Assembly (NCBI GenBank): GCA_020403425.1
Contig: JADBXR010000011.1
Location: 1 to 64,000 of the forward strand
From: Chitinophagaceae bacterium
Lineage (GTDB): Bacteria > Bacteroidota > Bacteroidia > Chitinophagales > Chitinophagaceae
Length of the DNA stretch: 64,000 nucleotides
Direction: 5' to 3'
Made by a program: the position numbers and the translations under genes
The notes under the pieces: generated by a model
Told to the model about the DNA's origin: nothing
What the model saw: only the letters and a program-made list of their open reading frames with translations
Databases searched by the model: none
In this document: positions 51,845 to 60,377 of the stretch, one piece after another
Numbering within the stretch: position 1 is the stretch's first letter
Layout: the number at the start of each line of letters is the position of its first letter

Positions 51845-52714
51845 GTGGGAAATAATATCGGGTTCATTGGACTTGGCATCATGGGAAAACCGATGGCGGT
51901 TAACCTGATCAGGGCAGGGTATCAACTCTCTGTTTATGATATCAACCAGGATGCATTGAATGATCTTGCGCAACGGGGTGCCGTGATAGCAAAGTCGCTG
52001 CAAGACCTGGCGGCTAACAGTGATATCATCATCAGTATTCTCCCTGATTCGCCGCAGGTAAAAGAAGTGACCATGGGTAAGGATGGACTGTTGGCCGGGC
52101 TGAGTTCCGGTAAACTTTTTATCGACATGTCTACCATTGATGCCGCCACAGAAATCGAGATACACGAAACATTCAGGCAGATAGGCGTTGATACATTGGA
52201 TGCGCCTGTTTCCGGTGGACAGCCAGGTGCTGAATCTGCTTCGCTTTCGATCATGGCAGGAGGTAGTAAAGCCGCTTTTGAACGGGCCGTTCCGGTATTT
52301 CAGGCATTGGGAAAAAGAATCAGTCACATGGGTGATATCGGTTCAGGACAGATCACCAAATCCTGCAGCCAGATTGCTACGGCCCTGGCAACCCAGGGTG
52401 TGATTGAGGCTTTTACACTGGCAAAAAAAGCTGGGGTAGATCTTGTTAAAGTGCGGGAAGCATTGCTGGGAGGTTTTGCAGAAAGTAAAGCGCTCTCCAT
52501 CACCGGTGATAAAATCATCCGGGAAGATTTCTCTCCCGGCTTTAAGTTGAAGCTGTACACGAAAGATTTGCGGATTGCACAAAATGCGGCCAGTAGTTAC
52601 TCGCTTTCATTACCGGGAACACAACTGATGTTCCAGGAAATGGAAACGCTTTTGCAGGCCGGTAAAGGCGAACTGGATTTTAGTGCATTGATACAGGTAC
52701 TGGAAAATAACTAA
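51845..52714 (+). CDS. 2-hydroxy-3-oxopropionate (tartronate semialdehyde) reductase-like enzyme
   Basis: 289 residues, beta-hydroxyacid dehydrogenase family. It has an N-terminal Rossmann motif GFIGLGIMGKPMAVNL, the substrate block DAPVSGGQPGAESASLSIMAGG, and catalytic Lys in GSGQITKSCSQ. Start codon is GTG at 51845. It probably reduces the aldehyde released by the upstream aldolase, with NAD(P)H. GarR/GlxR-like identity is the best fit, but 3-hydroxyisobutyrate dehydrogenases look alike. Confidence 0.82.
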   Translation: MGNNIGFIGLGIMGKPMAVNLIRAGYQLSVYDINQDALNDLAQRGAVIAKSLQDLAANSDIIISILPDSPQVKEVTMGKDGLLAGLSSGKLFIDMSTIDAATEIEIHETFRQIGVDTLDAPVSGGQPGAESASLSIMAGGSKAAFERAVPVFQALGKRISHMGDIGSGQITKSCSQIATALATQGVIEAFTLAKKAGVDLVKVREALLGGFAESKALSITGDKIIREDFSPGFKLKLYTKDLRIAQNAASSYSLSLPGTQLMFQEMETLLQAGKGELDFSALIQVLENN

Positions 52715-52730
52715 GTCTAAAATTTTTTAT

Positions 52731-53717
52731 ATGAAGGATCTGCCAAAAGTATTTATATCAGAACCTATCAATGCAAAAGGCATGGAAATGTTGCAGGGGA
52801 AGGCTGACATAGTAATAGCCCCTGATACCCGCAAAGAAACGGCCCTGGCCCTGATAGGCAAGGCAGACGCTGCCATTTTGCGAGCAACCACGATCTTCGA
52901 CAAAGAAGTGATTGGGGAAGGGGTGAATTTAAAGACGATCGTAAGAACCGGGATCGGCGTAGATAATGTGGATCTCAAATTTGCCGGAGAAAAAGGGATC
53001 TATGTGTGTAACACTCCCGGAACCAATGATGAAACAGTAGCTGAACACGCGGTGGCAATGATACTGGCTTGTGCCAAACAGATCATCCTGATGGACAAAG
53101 CCGTGCGGAACCAGCAATGGAAAGAACGTTTCTCGCCAAAGCAGATCGATATCAGGAACAAAACAGTGGGCATTATAGGGTATGGCCATATCGGGCTCGC
53201 TACGGCCCATTTCTGCAGGTGCCTGGGTATGCAGGTGATCGCCTATGATCCGTTTATCTCCCAGGCAGGATTGGACACCTGCTTTACAAACGATATAGAA
53301 GTGATTTTTGCAAAGTCCGACTTTGTCAGTCTACACTGCCCATCCACTCCGCTCACACATAAATTCATCGGAACCCAATACCTGAACCTGATGAAGAAAA
53401 CGGCTTACCTGATCAACACTTCGCGCGGAGAACTGATTGATGAACCAGCCCTTGTAACGGCATTGGCCGAAAACAGGATAGCAGGTGCGGCACTGGATGT
53501 GTTTAAAGAAGAACCGCTGGCTGCCGACAGCCCGCTTCTTCATTTCCCAAATGTGATCCTGTCTCCGCATGTGGCAGGCTCAACCAAAGAATCGAATGAA
53601 CGCATCGCCATCGCAGCCGCGCAGGCGGTACTCGACACTTTTAACGGACAGGTTCCTTTAAATATCTGTAACCTCGACTATTTACCCGAAGCACAAAAAC
53701 TGAAACAGTTTGCATGA
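52731..53717 (+). CDS. D-2-hydroxyacid dehydrogenase (SerA-like)
   Basis: 328 residues, D-isomer-specific 2-hydroxyacid dehydrogenase. The Rossmann motif VGIIGYGHIGLATAHF, LHCPSTPLTHKFIG, NTSRGELIDEPAL (Arg) and LSPHVAGSTKES (catalytic His) are intact. It lacks the C-terminal ACT domain of SerA, so it is a short-form phosphoglycerate/glyoxylate/sugar-acid dehydrogenase. In this operon it could oxidise glycerate or an aldonic-acid intermediate. It overlaps the next gene by 4 bp. Confidence 0.88.
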   Translation: MKDLPKVFISEPINAKGMEMLQGKADIVIAPDTRKETALALIGKADAAILRATTIFDKEVIGEGVNLKTIVRTGIGVDNVDLKFAGEKGIYVCNTPGTNDETVAEHAVAMILACAKQIILMDKAVRNQQWKERFSPKQIDIRNKTVGIIGYGHIGLATAHFCRCLGMQVIAYDPFISQAGLDTCFTNDIEVIFAKSDFVSLHCPSTPLTHKFIGTQYLNLMKKTAYLINTSRGELIDEPALVTALAENRIAGAALDVFKEEPLAADSPLLHFPNVILSPHVAGSTKESNERIAIAAAQAVLDTFNGQVPLNICNLDYLPEAQKLKQFA

Positions 53718-55042
53718 CAGAATATTTCCAGGTAGCGGCGTATGAGGTTCCCGTCAGGTACAAACCTGATGTATGCATCATTGGAGCCGGGCCTGCGGGA
53801 GTGGCTGCTGCCGTTGCAGCGGCACGCCAGAACTTATCTGTACTGCTGATTGAAAAATATGGATTCAGCGGCGGGGCCACCGTTGCTGGCCTGAGTGGAA
53901 CCATCTGCGGATTATTCAGCAGCGGACCAAAACCCGAACAGATCGTATTTGGTTTTGCCAATGAATTTTACACACGATTAAAACAAAAAAACGGCGTGTC
54001 CAATCCGGTACCCTTTGGTAATACCTTACTGGTACCGCACGACAGCCTTCGCTGGAAAGAGATCGCAGATGGGTTGTTACAGGAAGGTCATTGCAACATT
54101 TTATACCACACCCGTTTTCTGCAGGCATTTACAGATTACCAGGGCCGGATCACTTCTTTGTTAGTAAAGGGACAAGAAGGCCAGTTCGTTATTAAGCCAG
54201 GGTTTGTTATAGACGCATCGGGAGATGCCGAAGTGGTTCATAGCATATCCGGCCCTACTTTTTTGGGTAATAATGGCGTGGTGCAAACGCCAACCATGAT
54301 CTTTAAAATGGGGAATGTAGACAACCATCTTTTTCAGCAGCTAAGTCCCGCGCAGCTGAATCAAAAAGTAAAAGAAGCTGCTCTCTCCGGTGCCTATCAA
54401 CTGCCAAGGCATCATGTATATGTGTTCCCGCTGCCTAATTCGGGCGAAGTGCTTTGTAATATGACCAAGATCACTTACCCCGATGGCCGGATCCCGTTGG
54501 GAATAGATTCTGCCGACCTCAGTTTTGCAGAAATAGAGGGCAGAAAACAGGCCCGCGAATATGCGCGCTTCCTCATCAACGAAATACCCGCTTTCCGAAA
54601 TGCTTACCTGTCTGATACAGGAGCGCAGGTAGGCATCAGGCAAACCCGTTCCATTCTCGGAAAAGGTAAACTGCTGAATGAAGATGTGATGCAGGCACGG
54701 AAAAATAAAAACGCCATTACACATTCTGCATGGCCCATGGAGATTCATAACACAGGAGAAGTAACCATTGTTCAGCTGGAGAATGACTACTACGATATTC
54801 CATTCGAAACCCTGGTTCCGCAAAATGCCACCAATTATCTCGTAGCCGGCAGGTGTATGTCGGCCGAGCATGAGGCACTGGCTTCTGCCCGGGTTACGGC
54901 CCAGTGTTTCGGAATGGGTTATGCGGCAGGAGCTGCCTGTGGTTTAATGCTGCATGAAAAACAGGAAGCAAAGAACCTGGATGGAGTGATGGTAAAACAA
55001 TGGATGAAACAACAGCATTTAAAAGATACACATGAACCATAA
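53714..55042 (+). CDS. FAD-dependent oxidoreductase (FAD_oxidored family)
   Basis: 442 residues. The FAD-binding motif CIIGAGPAGVAAAVAAARQN is followed by IEKYGFSGGATVAGLSG; a second block VAGRCMSAEHEALASARVTAQC closes the FAD site. The PF12831-type family contains dehydrogenases of unknown substrates that often sit in sugar-catabolic operons. It might oxidise a sugar-acid hydroxyl. The ATG overlaps the preceding stop (ATGA) and the 3' end overlaps the dehydratase start by 11 bp, so the three are translationally coupled. Confidence 0.85.
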   Translation: MTEYFQVAAYEVPVRYKPDVCIIGAGPAGVAAAVAAARQNLSVLLIEKYGFSGGATVAGLSGTICGLFSSGPKPEQIVFGFANEFYTRLKQKNGVSNPVPFGNTLLVPHDSLRWKEIADGLLQEGHCNILYHTRFLQAFTDYQGRITSLLVKGQEGQFVIKPGFVIDASGDAEVVHSISGPTFLGNNGVVQTPTMIFKMGNVDNHLFQQLSPAQLNQKVKEAALSGAYQLPRHHVYVFPLPNSGEVLCNMTKITYPDGRIPLGIDSADLSFAEIEGRKQAREYARFLINEIPAFRNAYLSDTGAQVGIRQTRSILGKGKLLNEDVMQARKNKNAITHSAWPMEIHNTGEVTIVQLENDYYDIPFETLVPQNATNYLVAGRCMSAEHEALASARVTAQCFGMGYAAGAACGLMLHEKQEAKNLDGVMVKQWMKQQHLKDTHEP

Positions 55043-56708
55043 GCTAAGAAGCAATTTTGAAGAAGGAAGTACCCGCTGGGCCGTTCGCAGGGCGCAATGG
55101 ATAGCCATGGGCATTCCTGAAGCGGATTTTGAGAAACCCAAGATCGCCATCATCAACTCTTCTTCAGGACTCTCTGTCTGTTACCAGCACCTGGATGAAA
55201 TGTCTGTACTGGCACAGCAGGCTGTAAAAGAAGCCGGTGGACTGGCTTTCGAGATCAACACCATTGCACCTTCAGATTTTGTAACATCTGCCGGGAAAAA
55301 AGCACGTTACCTCATGCCCACCCGCGACCTGATGGTGAATGATATTGAAGTGATGATGGAAGGAGCCGTACTGGATGGAATGATCCTGCTCTCCTCCTGC
55401 GATAAAACCACCCCCGCTCATATCATGGCGGCAGCCAGGTTAAATGTTCCCGCGATAGTTGTTCCCTGTGGATACCAGCTGGGTGGTAATTGTAACGGCA
55501 AAGTGGTGGACATAGAAGAAGTGTATAAAGGAGTGGGTACTTTGCTGACAGGAAAAATGACACTCGATGATATGAAAGACTGGACCCGCTGCGCCATCCA
55601 GGGTCCCGGTGTTTGTGCGGGGTTGGCAACGGCCAATTCCATGCATTGTATGGCGGAAGCGATGGGGATGGCACTGCCACAAACTACCCCGGTACGGGCG
55701 GGTAGCGATCGTTTAAAACAGATCATCAGAACCGCAGGGGCTAAGATCATAGAATTGGTTGAACAGGATCTGCGGCCCAGGGATATTCTCACCAAAGAAG
55801 CTTTTCAGAATGCGGTAAGGGTGGCCATCTCTATCGGGTGTTCTGTAAACACCGTGCGACATCTTGCCGCTATTTCTGTAGAAGCGGAACTGGATCTGGA
55901 TATTGTAAAAATGTTTGAAGAAGAATCTGCCGGGTTTTCCCTCATCACACAGATCAGGCCCAATGGCCCCGATCGTATCGAAGACCTTGACAGGGCCGGT
56001 GGAACCAACGCGGTGATGCACAGGCTGCAATCACAACTGAATACCGGTGTACTAACGGTACAGAATACAACACTCTCGGCTATTCTCAGCAAAGAAACTG
56101 TGATTGATGAAACGATCATCCGGAAAACAACGGATCCCTTCCGCAAAGAACCCGGGCTGGTCATCATCCGCGGTAATGTGGCGCCATCAGGCGCTATTGT
56201 GAAACTTTCGGGAATTGATGGGGCAAACCGTATTTTTAAAGGGCCGGCAAGAGTGTATGAAGAGGAAGACCTGGCCATGCAGGAACTGGCCAAAGGAAAT
56301 ATTGTAAAGGGAGATATTGTGGTTCTGCGGATGATGGGACCTGTTGGCGGACCGGGTACTGTTTTTGCCTGTAGTTTTATGGCCGCACTGAGTGGGGCCG
56401 GACTGGCAGATACAGTAGCGGTGGTAACCGATGGAGAACTTTCGGGATTGAATAAAGGAATCACCATCGGTCAGGTGATGCCCGAAGCAGCCTGTGGCGG
56501 ACCACTGGCCATTATTGAAGAAGGAGACAGTATATTGATTGATCTCGATAACAGGAAAATAGACCTGCAGATTCCGGAAGCGGAATATCAAAACAGGATG
56601 CGCAACTGGCAACCCAAACAACGCAAACTGGAAAATAACTGGCTGAAATTTTATGCTGATAATGTAATGCCGATAGAACAGGGAGCTGTATTTGGCAGGA
56701 GGAATTAA
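55032..56708 (+). CDS. IlvD/Edd-family sugar-acid dehydratase
   Basis: 558 residues, normal for the family (about 560-600). Iron-sulfur and active-site blocks are present: LLSSCDKTTPAHIMAA, PGVCAGLATANSMHCMAEAMG and VVTDGELSGLNKGITIGQVMPEAACGGPLA. The enzyme removes water from a sugar acid to give a 2-keto-3-deoxy acid, the natural substrate of the HpaI-type aldolase in the same operon. Amino-acid biosynthetic DHAD is less likely because no other ilv genes are near. Confidence 0.9.
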   Translation: MNHKLRSNFEEGSTRWAVRRAQWIAMGIPEADFEKPKIAIINSSSGLSVCYQHLDEMSVLAQQAVKEAGGLAFEINTIAPSDFVTSAGKKARYLMPTRDLMVNDIEVMMEGAVLDGMILLSSCDKTTPAHIMAAARLNVPAIVVPCGYQLGGNCNGKVVDIEEVYKGVGTLLTGKMTLDDMKDWTRCAIQGPGVCAGLATANSMHCMAEAMGMALPQTTPVRAGSDRLKQIIRTAGAKIIELVEQDLRPRDILTKEAFQNAVRVAISIGCSVNTVRHLAAISVEAELDLDIVKMFEEESAGFSLITQIRPNGPDRIEDLDRAGGTNAVMHRLQSQLNTGVLTVQNTTLSAILSKETVIDETIIRKTTDPFRKEPGLVIIRGNVAPSGAIVKLSGIDGANRIFKGPARVYEEEDLAMQELAKGNIVKGDIVVLRMMGPVGGPGTVFACSFMAALSGAGLADTVAVVTDGELSGLNKGITIGQVMPEAACGGPLAIIEEGDSILIDLDNRKIDLQIPEAEYQNRMRNWQPKQRKLENNWLKFYADNVMPIEQGAVFGRRN

Positions 56709-56713
56709 AACGT

Positions 56714-57850
56714 ATGTACACAGAATTGAATGGCAAACCGGAAAGGGTGATTGTATTCCTGATAGACGGGCTTCACTGGAAAGCGCCGGGCAAACTGGTT
56801 ATGCCGGTGTTTAAGCAGTTGATAGAACAGGGAACCTATATCGAAAAATCGTACATGATCGTTCCCCATCATCCCACTATTGGCGAATATGGTCGCATCC
56901 ATACGTCTTCATTTCCCAACCCAGTATTACAGGAAGGCACGCTCTTCATCAACCCCGCCAATAAAATGCTGCAGGAAATGTTTGTGCCTGCCGGTACCAC
57001 CGCTTTTATTGCCAATACCAAAGCGTATGTTTCTGTAAGCAGGGGCTTTGATATCAATATCCATGAACCCGCCCTGTCTGATGAAGAAGTGGTGAACCGT
57101 AGTATGGAACTGCTGCAACAACAGGAGATCCGCTACAGCAGAATACACCTGCAAACACCCGGTAACGAGGGGCGTTACCTCTCGGCCACATCTCCCGATC
57201 AACCTTATTACCGGAATATCTGGGGCGAGGGATCTCCTTATGTAAGGGCTGTGGAACAGGCAGACCGTTTACTCGGTAAACTGATCGATGAGCTGAAGAA
57301 AACCGGTAAATGGGAATCAACCCTGCTGGTGGTAACTTCCGATCATGGACAATCTGAACAGGGCTGGCATCCGATGATAGATGAAGACAGTGTAATGACA
57401 CCGCTGGTATTTGTGGGACCCTCTGTTGCAAAAAACAGGGTACTACCTTATTTCGAACACACAGATCTTTCACCCACCATAACCGGGCTGATGGGGATTG
57501 AACCACCCAACACAGGAGGCGGGGCGGGTGTGTTTATCAAAGAAGTATTGTCTGCAACAGACGCAGCAGGTTTTACCCATCCCCGTTATATACAGACCCT
57601 TAACCGGCAACTGAATGCCTATAATGCCCTGCGGGCAAGGATCATGATAGCCGGGGAAAAAGATGTGTATTTCTCGAGCCTGATCAGTTACCTCGAAAAT
57701 GAATTACTTACCCCTGAACCGTTTTACCATCACGACAGGTTCCTGGAATGGGAGCGGGCGGGTAATACACAACACCTGATTGAGGTGAACGATCAGATCC
57801 TGGAACAGATGCGTGATGAACTTACCAAATTGGAAAAGACAAACGGATAA
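56714..57850 (+). CDS. Alkaline phosphatase superfamily phosphodiesterase/sulfatase-like protein
   Basis: 378 residues, alkaline phosphatase fold without a clear signal peptide. The first metal ligand is in VIVFLIDGLHW, the second site in LVVTSDHGQSEQGWH, and the last in YFEHTDLSPTITGLMG. Members hydrolyse phosphate, phosphonate or sulfate esters. The nucleophile is unclear because the usual Thr/Cys block is not obvious. In a PUL it might remove a phosphate or sulfate group from the sugar acid. It lies 5 bp after the dehydratase and 36 bp before the porter. Confidence 0.78.
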   Translation: MYTELNGKPERVIVFLIDGLHWKAPGKLVMPVFKQLIEQGTYIEKSYMIVPHHPTIGEYGRIHTSSFPNPVLQEGTLFINPANKMLQEMFVPAGTTAFIANTKAYVSVSRGFDINIHEPALSDEEVVNRSMELLQQQEIRYSRIHLQTPGNEGRYLSATSPDQPYYRNIWGEGSPYVRAVEQADRLLGKLIDELKKTGKWESTLLVVTSDHGQSEQGWHPMIDEDSVMTPLVFVGPSVAKNRVLPYFEHTDLSPTITGLMGIEPPNTGGGAGVFIKEVLSATDAAGFTHPRYIQTLNRQLNAYNALRARIMIAGEKDVYFSSLISYLENELLTPEPFYHHDRFLEWERAGNTQHLIEVNDQILEQMRDELTKLEKTNG

Positions 57851-57886
57851 CCATTTTATTACAGCCATACGCTAAAAAGACTGACC

Positions 57887-59200
57887 ATGAAGCCAACAGA
57901 TTTGTCTGATCCACAGAAAAGCAACACAGGAAATTTTCGATGGGTGGTAGTGGTACTTTTGTTTTTTGCCACCACTATTAATTATATAGACAGGCAGGTG
58001 ATCGGGTTATTAAAACCCACGTTGGAAAAAGAATTTAACTGGTCAGAAACCGATTACAGCAGAATTGTGATGGCGTTTTCGCTTACCTATGCCATCGGCT
58101 TATTATTCTTTGGACGCATCATTGATAAAATCGGCACCAAACTGGGATATGCCATTTCCATTATATGCTGGAGTATTGCCGCCATGCTGCATTCGCTCGT
58201 AAAAAGTACTACGGGATTTGTATGGGTAAGGGCTGGCCTGGGCCTGGGAGAGTCGGGCAATTTTCCGGCGGCCATCAAAGCTATTGCAGAATGGTTTCCT
58301 AAAAAAGAAAGGGCACTGGCTACCGGGTTATTCAATTCAGGGGCAAGTATCGGCGCCGTAATAGCGCCCATCATGGTTCCGCTGATCCTGGCGGCCTATG
58401 GCTGGAAAGAAGCGTTCCTGATTACCGGTGCACTCGGTTTTATCTGGCTGATTTTCTGGCTGCTTTTTTATGAGGTGCCCTCCCGCAAGAAAGGACTCAC
58501 CCGCATAGAATATGATCATATTCACAGCGACCAGGAAGAAACGGGAGAACAGGGGAGCACTATCAGGTGGATAGAATTGCTCGGACTCAGGCAAACCTGG
58601 ACCTTCATCACCGGCAAATTCCTGACCGATCCCATCTGGTGGTTTTTCCTGTTCTGGTTACCGTCTTATTTTTCATCCACTTTTGCGTTAGACCTCACCA
58701 AACCAAGCCTGCAACTGGGAGCCGTTTACCTGGCCACTACTGTGGGAAGTATCGGCGGCGGATACCTTTCATCGCGAATGATCAAAAAAGGCTGGCCGGT
58801 TTTTAAGGCAAGGAAAACCACCCTGCTCATAGCGGCGCTCTGTGTAATACCCATTATATCTGCGAGGTATGCCACCAATATCTGGATGGCGGTTGGATTA
58901 ATCAGCCTGGCTGCTGCCGCCCACAATGCCTGGAGCGCCAATATATTTACGGTAGCTTCCGATATGTTCCCTAAAAAAGCATTGAGCTCCGTGATAGGTA
59001 TCGGGGGTATGGCGGGCTCGGTAGGGGGCATCCTGTTTCCGATGCTGGTGGGCTATTTGCTGGATCTCTATAAACTGAAAGGAAATATCACTACCGGCTA
59101 CAACCTGCTGTTCCTGATCTGCGGTTGCGCTTACCTGCTGGCATGGCTCATCATTCATTTTCTCACACCCCGTATGGAGCGGGTGATAGTGAAAGGGTAG
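57887..59200 (+). CDS. MFS hexuronate/sugar-acid transporter (ExuT-like)
   Basis: 437 residues, 12 transmembrane helices, anion:cation symporter family. Typical segments are NYIDRQVIGLLKPTLEKEF at helix 1, GKTT-like loop RIIDKIGTKLGY, and RAGLGLGESGNFPAAIKAIAEWFPKKERALATGLFNSGASIGAVIAP. It imports hexuronates or related sugar acids across the inner membrane. As last gene of the operon it supplies the dehydratase/aldolase route. It resembles ExuT more than sugar porters such as the one at 32896. Confidence 0.9.
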   Translation: MKPTDLSDPQKSNTGNFRWVVVVLLFFATTINYIDRQVIGLLKPTLEKEFNWSETDYSRIVMAFSLTYAIGLLFFGRIIDKIGTKLGYAISIICWSIAAMLHSLVKSTTGFVWVRAGLGLGESGNFPAAIKAIAEWFPKKERALATGLFNSGASIGAVIAPIMVPLILAAYGWKEAFLITGALGFIWLIFWLLFYEVPSRKKGLTRIEYDHIHSDQEETGEQGSTIRWIELLGLRQTWTFITGKFLTDPIWWFFLFWLPSYFSSTFALDLTKPSLQLGAVYLATTVGSIGGGYLSSRMIKKGWPVFKARKTTLLIAALCVIPIISARYATNIWMAVGLISLAAAAHNAWSANIFTVASDMFPKKALSSVIGIGGMAGSVGGILFPMLVGYLLDLYKLKGNITTGYNLLFLICGCAYLLAWLIIHFLTPRMERVIVKG

Positions 59201-59330
59201 ATTGTGTAAATGAACTCGTAAATGTATTCAGCAATCGAGGAGGCTGCTTATCATTGTCCAAAATAAGAAAGACTTGATTTTAGGACGGATAGAAATTAGA
59301 CTCGAAGGAGTTAATTTTTAACCGTTAAAT

Positions 59331-59817
59331 ATGAAAAGCAAAGTTTGTCCGAGACACAGATCGTGTCAATTTTAAAGCAGTATGAAGGCAGCCAAGAGGC
59401 TGTGGATGTATGCCGAGTTAATGTGGGATCATCAGTTAGCCAAACACATCATCGAAAATAAGTTATAGAGCCCTGTCAGAAGAGAGAACTGGCAGAAGGT
59501 GTGGTTCTGGAAGAAAAAGTGAGTGTTGGCAGGGCTTGCCGGGTTGTATCGCTGCATAGAAGTGTTTGGTGCTATCAAAGTCAGAAAGACGATTCTGAAG
59601 TAATTGCCAAGTTGCAGTCTTATGTTGAACGGTACCAGATCCGCGGTTTTGATGATTACTATGGCAAGATCCGTAACGAAGGATTAGGCTGGAGCAGTAA
59701 TCGTGTTTTGCGCATGTATCGTGAGCTTGGTCTGGGACTTAGAAGAAAACATAAGCGTTGGCTTCCTGCAAGGATTAAACAGCCGTTAGAACAACAAGAA
59801 AACCCTTGGAAAGGTTA
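59331..59817 (+). pseudogene. IS3-family transposase remnant
   Basis: An orfA fragment (ATG at 59331; LSETQIVSILKQYEGSQEA in a shifted frame) lacks its middle, followed by an orfB N-terminal fragment (about 59470-59815; SVGRACRVVSLHRSVWCYQSQ, HTH_21-type) that ends before any DDE residue. Internal deletion, frameshift and truncation make it inactive. It ends about 80 bp before the repeat copy at 59895, marking the right border of the carbohydrate locus as a former insertion hot spot. Confidence 0.8.
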
Positions 59818-59894
59818 AGTAAAACAAGGTAGCTGCAAATTTTTTACAATTACATTTTACCACATTTTGGTACAAATTTTATCAATTAAGATTT

Positions 59895-60020
59895 TATCTT
59901 TGTACTCACCAAGGCAGAAAAATAGGTGACCCATTCGGTGACACTAAATCTTGCGAGTTGTAATTGGTTGAAAATCATATTCATAGAGAGAAAGGTTTGT
60001 GAGCCTTCCTCTCTGCAAAA
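59895..60020 (+). repeat. Non-coding module copy C
   Basis: Same order of blocks as copy A at 32172: TATCTTTG (59895-59902), ACCAAGGCAG (59908-59917), GGTGACCCATTCGGTGACAC (59925-59944), TTGAAAATCATATT and CTCTCTGCAAAA (60009-60020). AGAGAG/CTCTCT and AAGG/CCTT arms (59985-60014) form a hairpin. The copy is in direct orientation to copy A, 27.7 kb apart. Confidence 0.75.
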
Positions 60021-60045
60021 GCCGGTCAATCTGACCGGCTTTTTT
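59909..60045 (+). ncRNA. Possible small RNA with terminator
   Basis: A TAnnTTTG element at 59895-59902 would start transcription near 59909. The next 137 nt contain the conserved module, an arm-paired hairpin (59985-60014) and an intrinsic terminator ending at 60045. No open frame is seen. It could be a stand-alone sRNA, or the leader or attachment site of a lost element. The -33 TTG is not well placed. Confidence 0.3.
60021..60045 (+). terminator. Intrinsic terminator
   Basis: GCCGGTC (60021-60027), loop AATCT, GACCGGC (60033-60039), then six T (60040-60045). A textbook rho-independent terminator immediately after the repeat module. Confidence 0.9.
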
Positions 60046-60377
60046 GTATTCCTGCCCAACATACATGATCTGTCCATTAGATTTCAACCGCGACAGCGGA
60101 TCGCTAACCGGTGTATAGTAAGGTCAAACTATACTATGCGATTGTAGCAAACTTTCCCCAGCGTAATCCCTAATTCGAGGGATATAAGTAAAAAAATTGA
60201 ATTAACCATCTGAATAATAGAATGTTACGTATGTATTGAGGCGTCCTATTCGTTGTTTAATTTCTTTAAACTCGATACAGGCGGGCATTCCAGCCATTTG
60301 TTAATACGCAGGTAACATTGGGGTAACAATTTGATAACATGACGCGAGCACCTTTGCATCATTAAAATTATCGTTCC
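60046..60377. other. Intergenic region before the TonB-dependent receptor
   Basis: 332 bp without a gene. Close to the receptor a promoter-like CACCTTTG (60349-60356) preceded by TTTG (60330-60333) is present, but the 15-nt spacing is short. Nothing else stands out. Confidence 0.4.

Noticed and set aside
59501..59818. Functional transposase gene
   Set aside because: Only the N-terminal part of OrfB remains, with no DDE domain.
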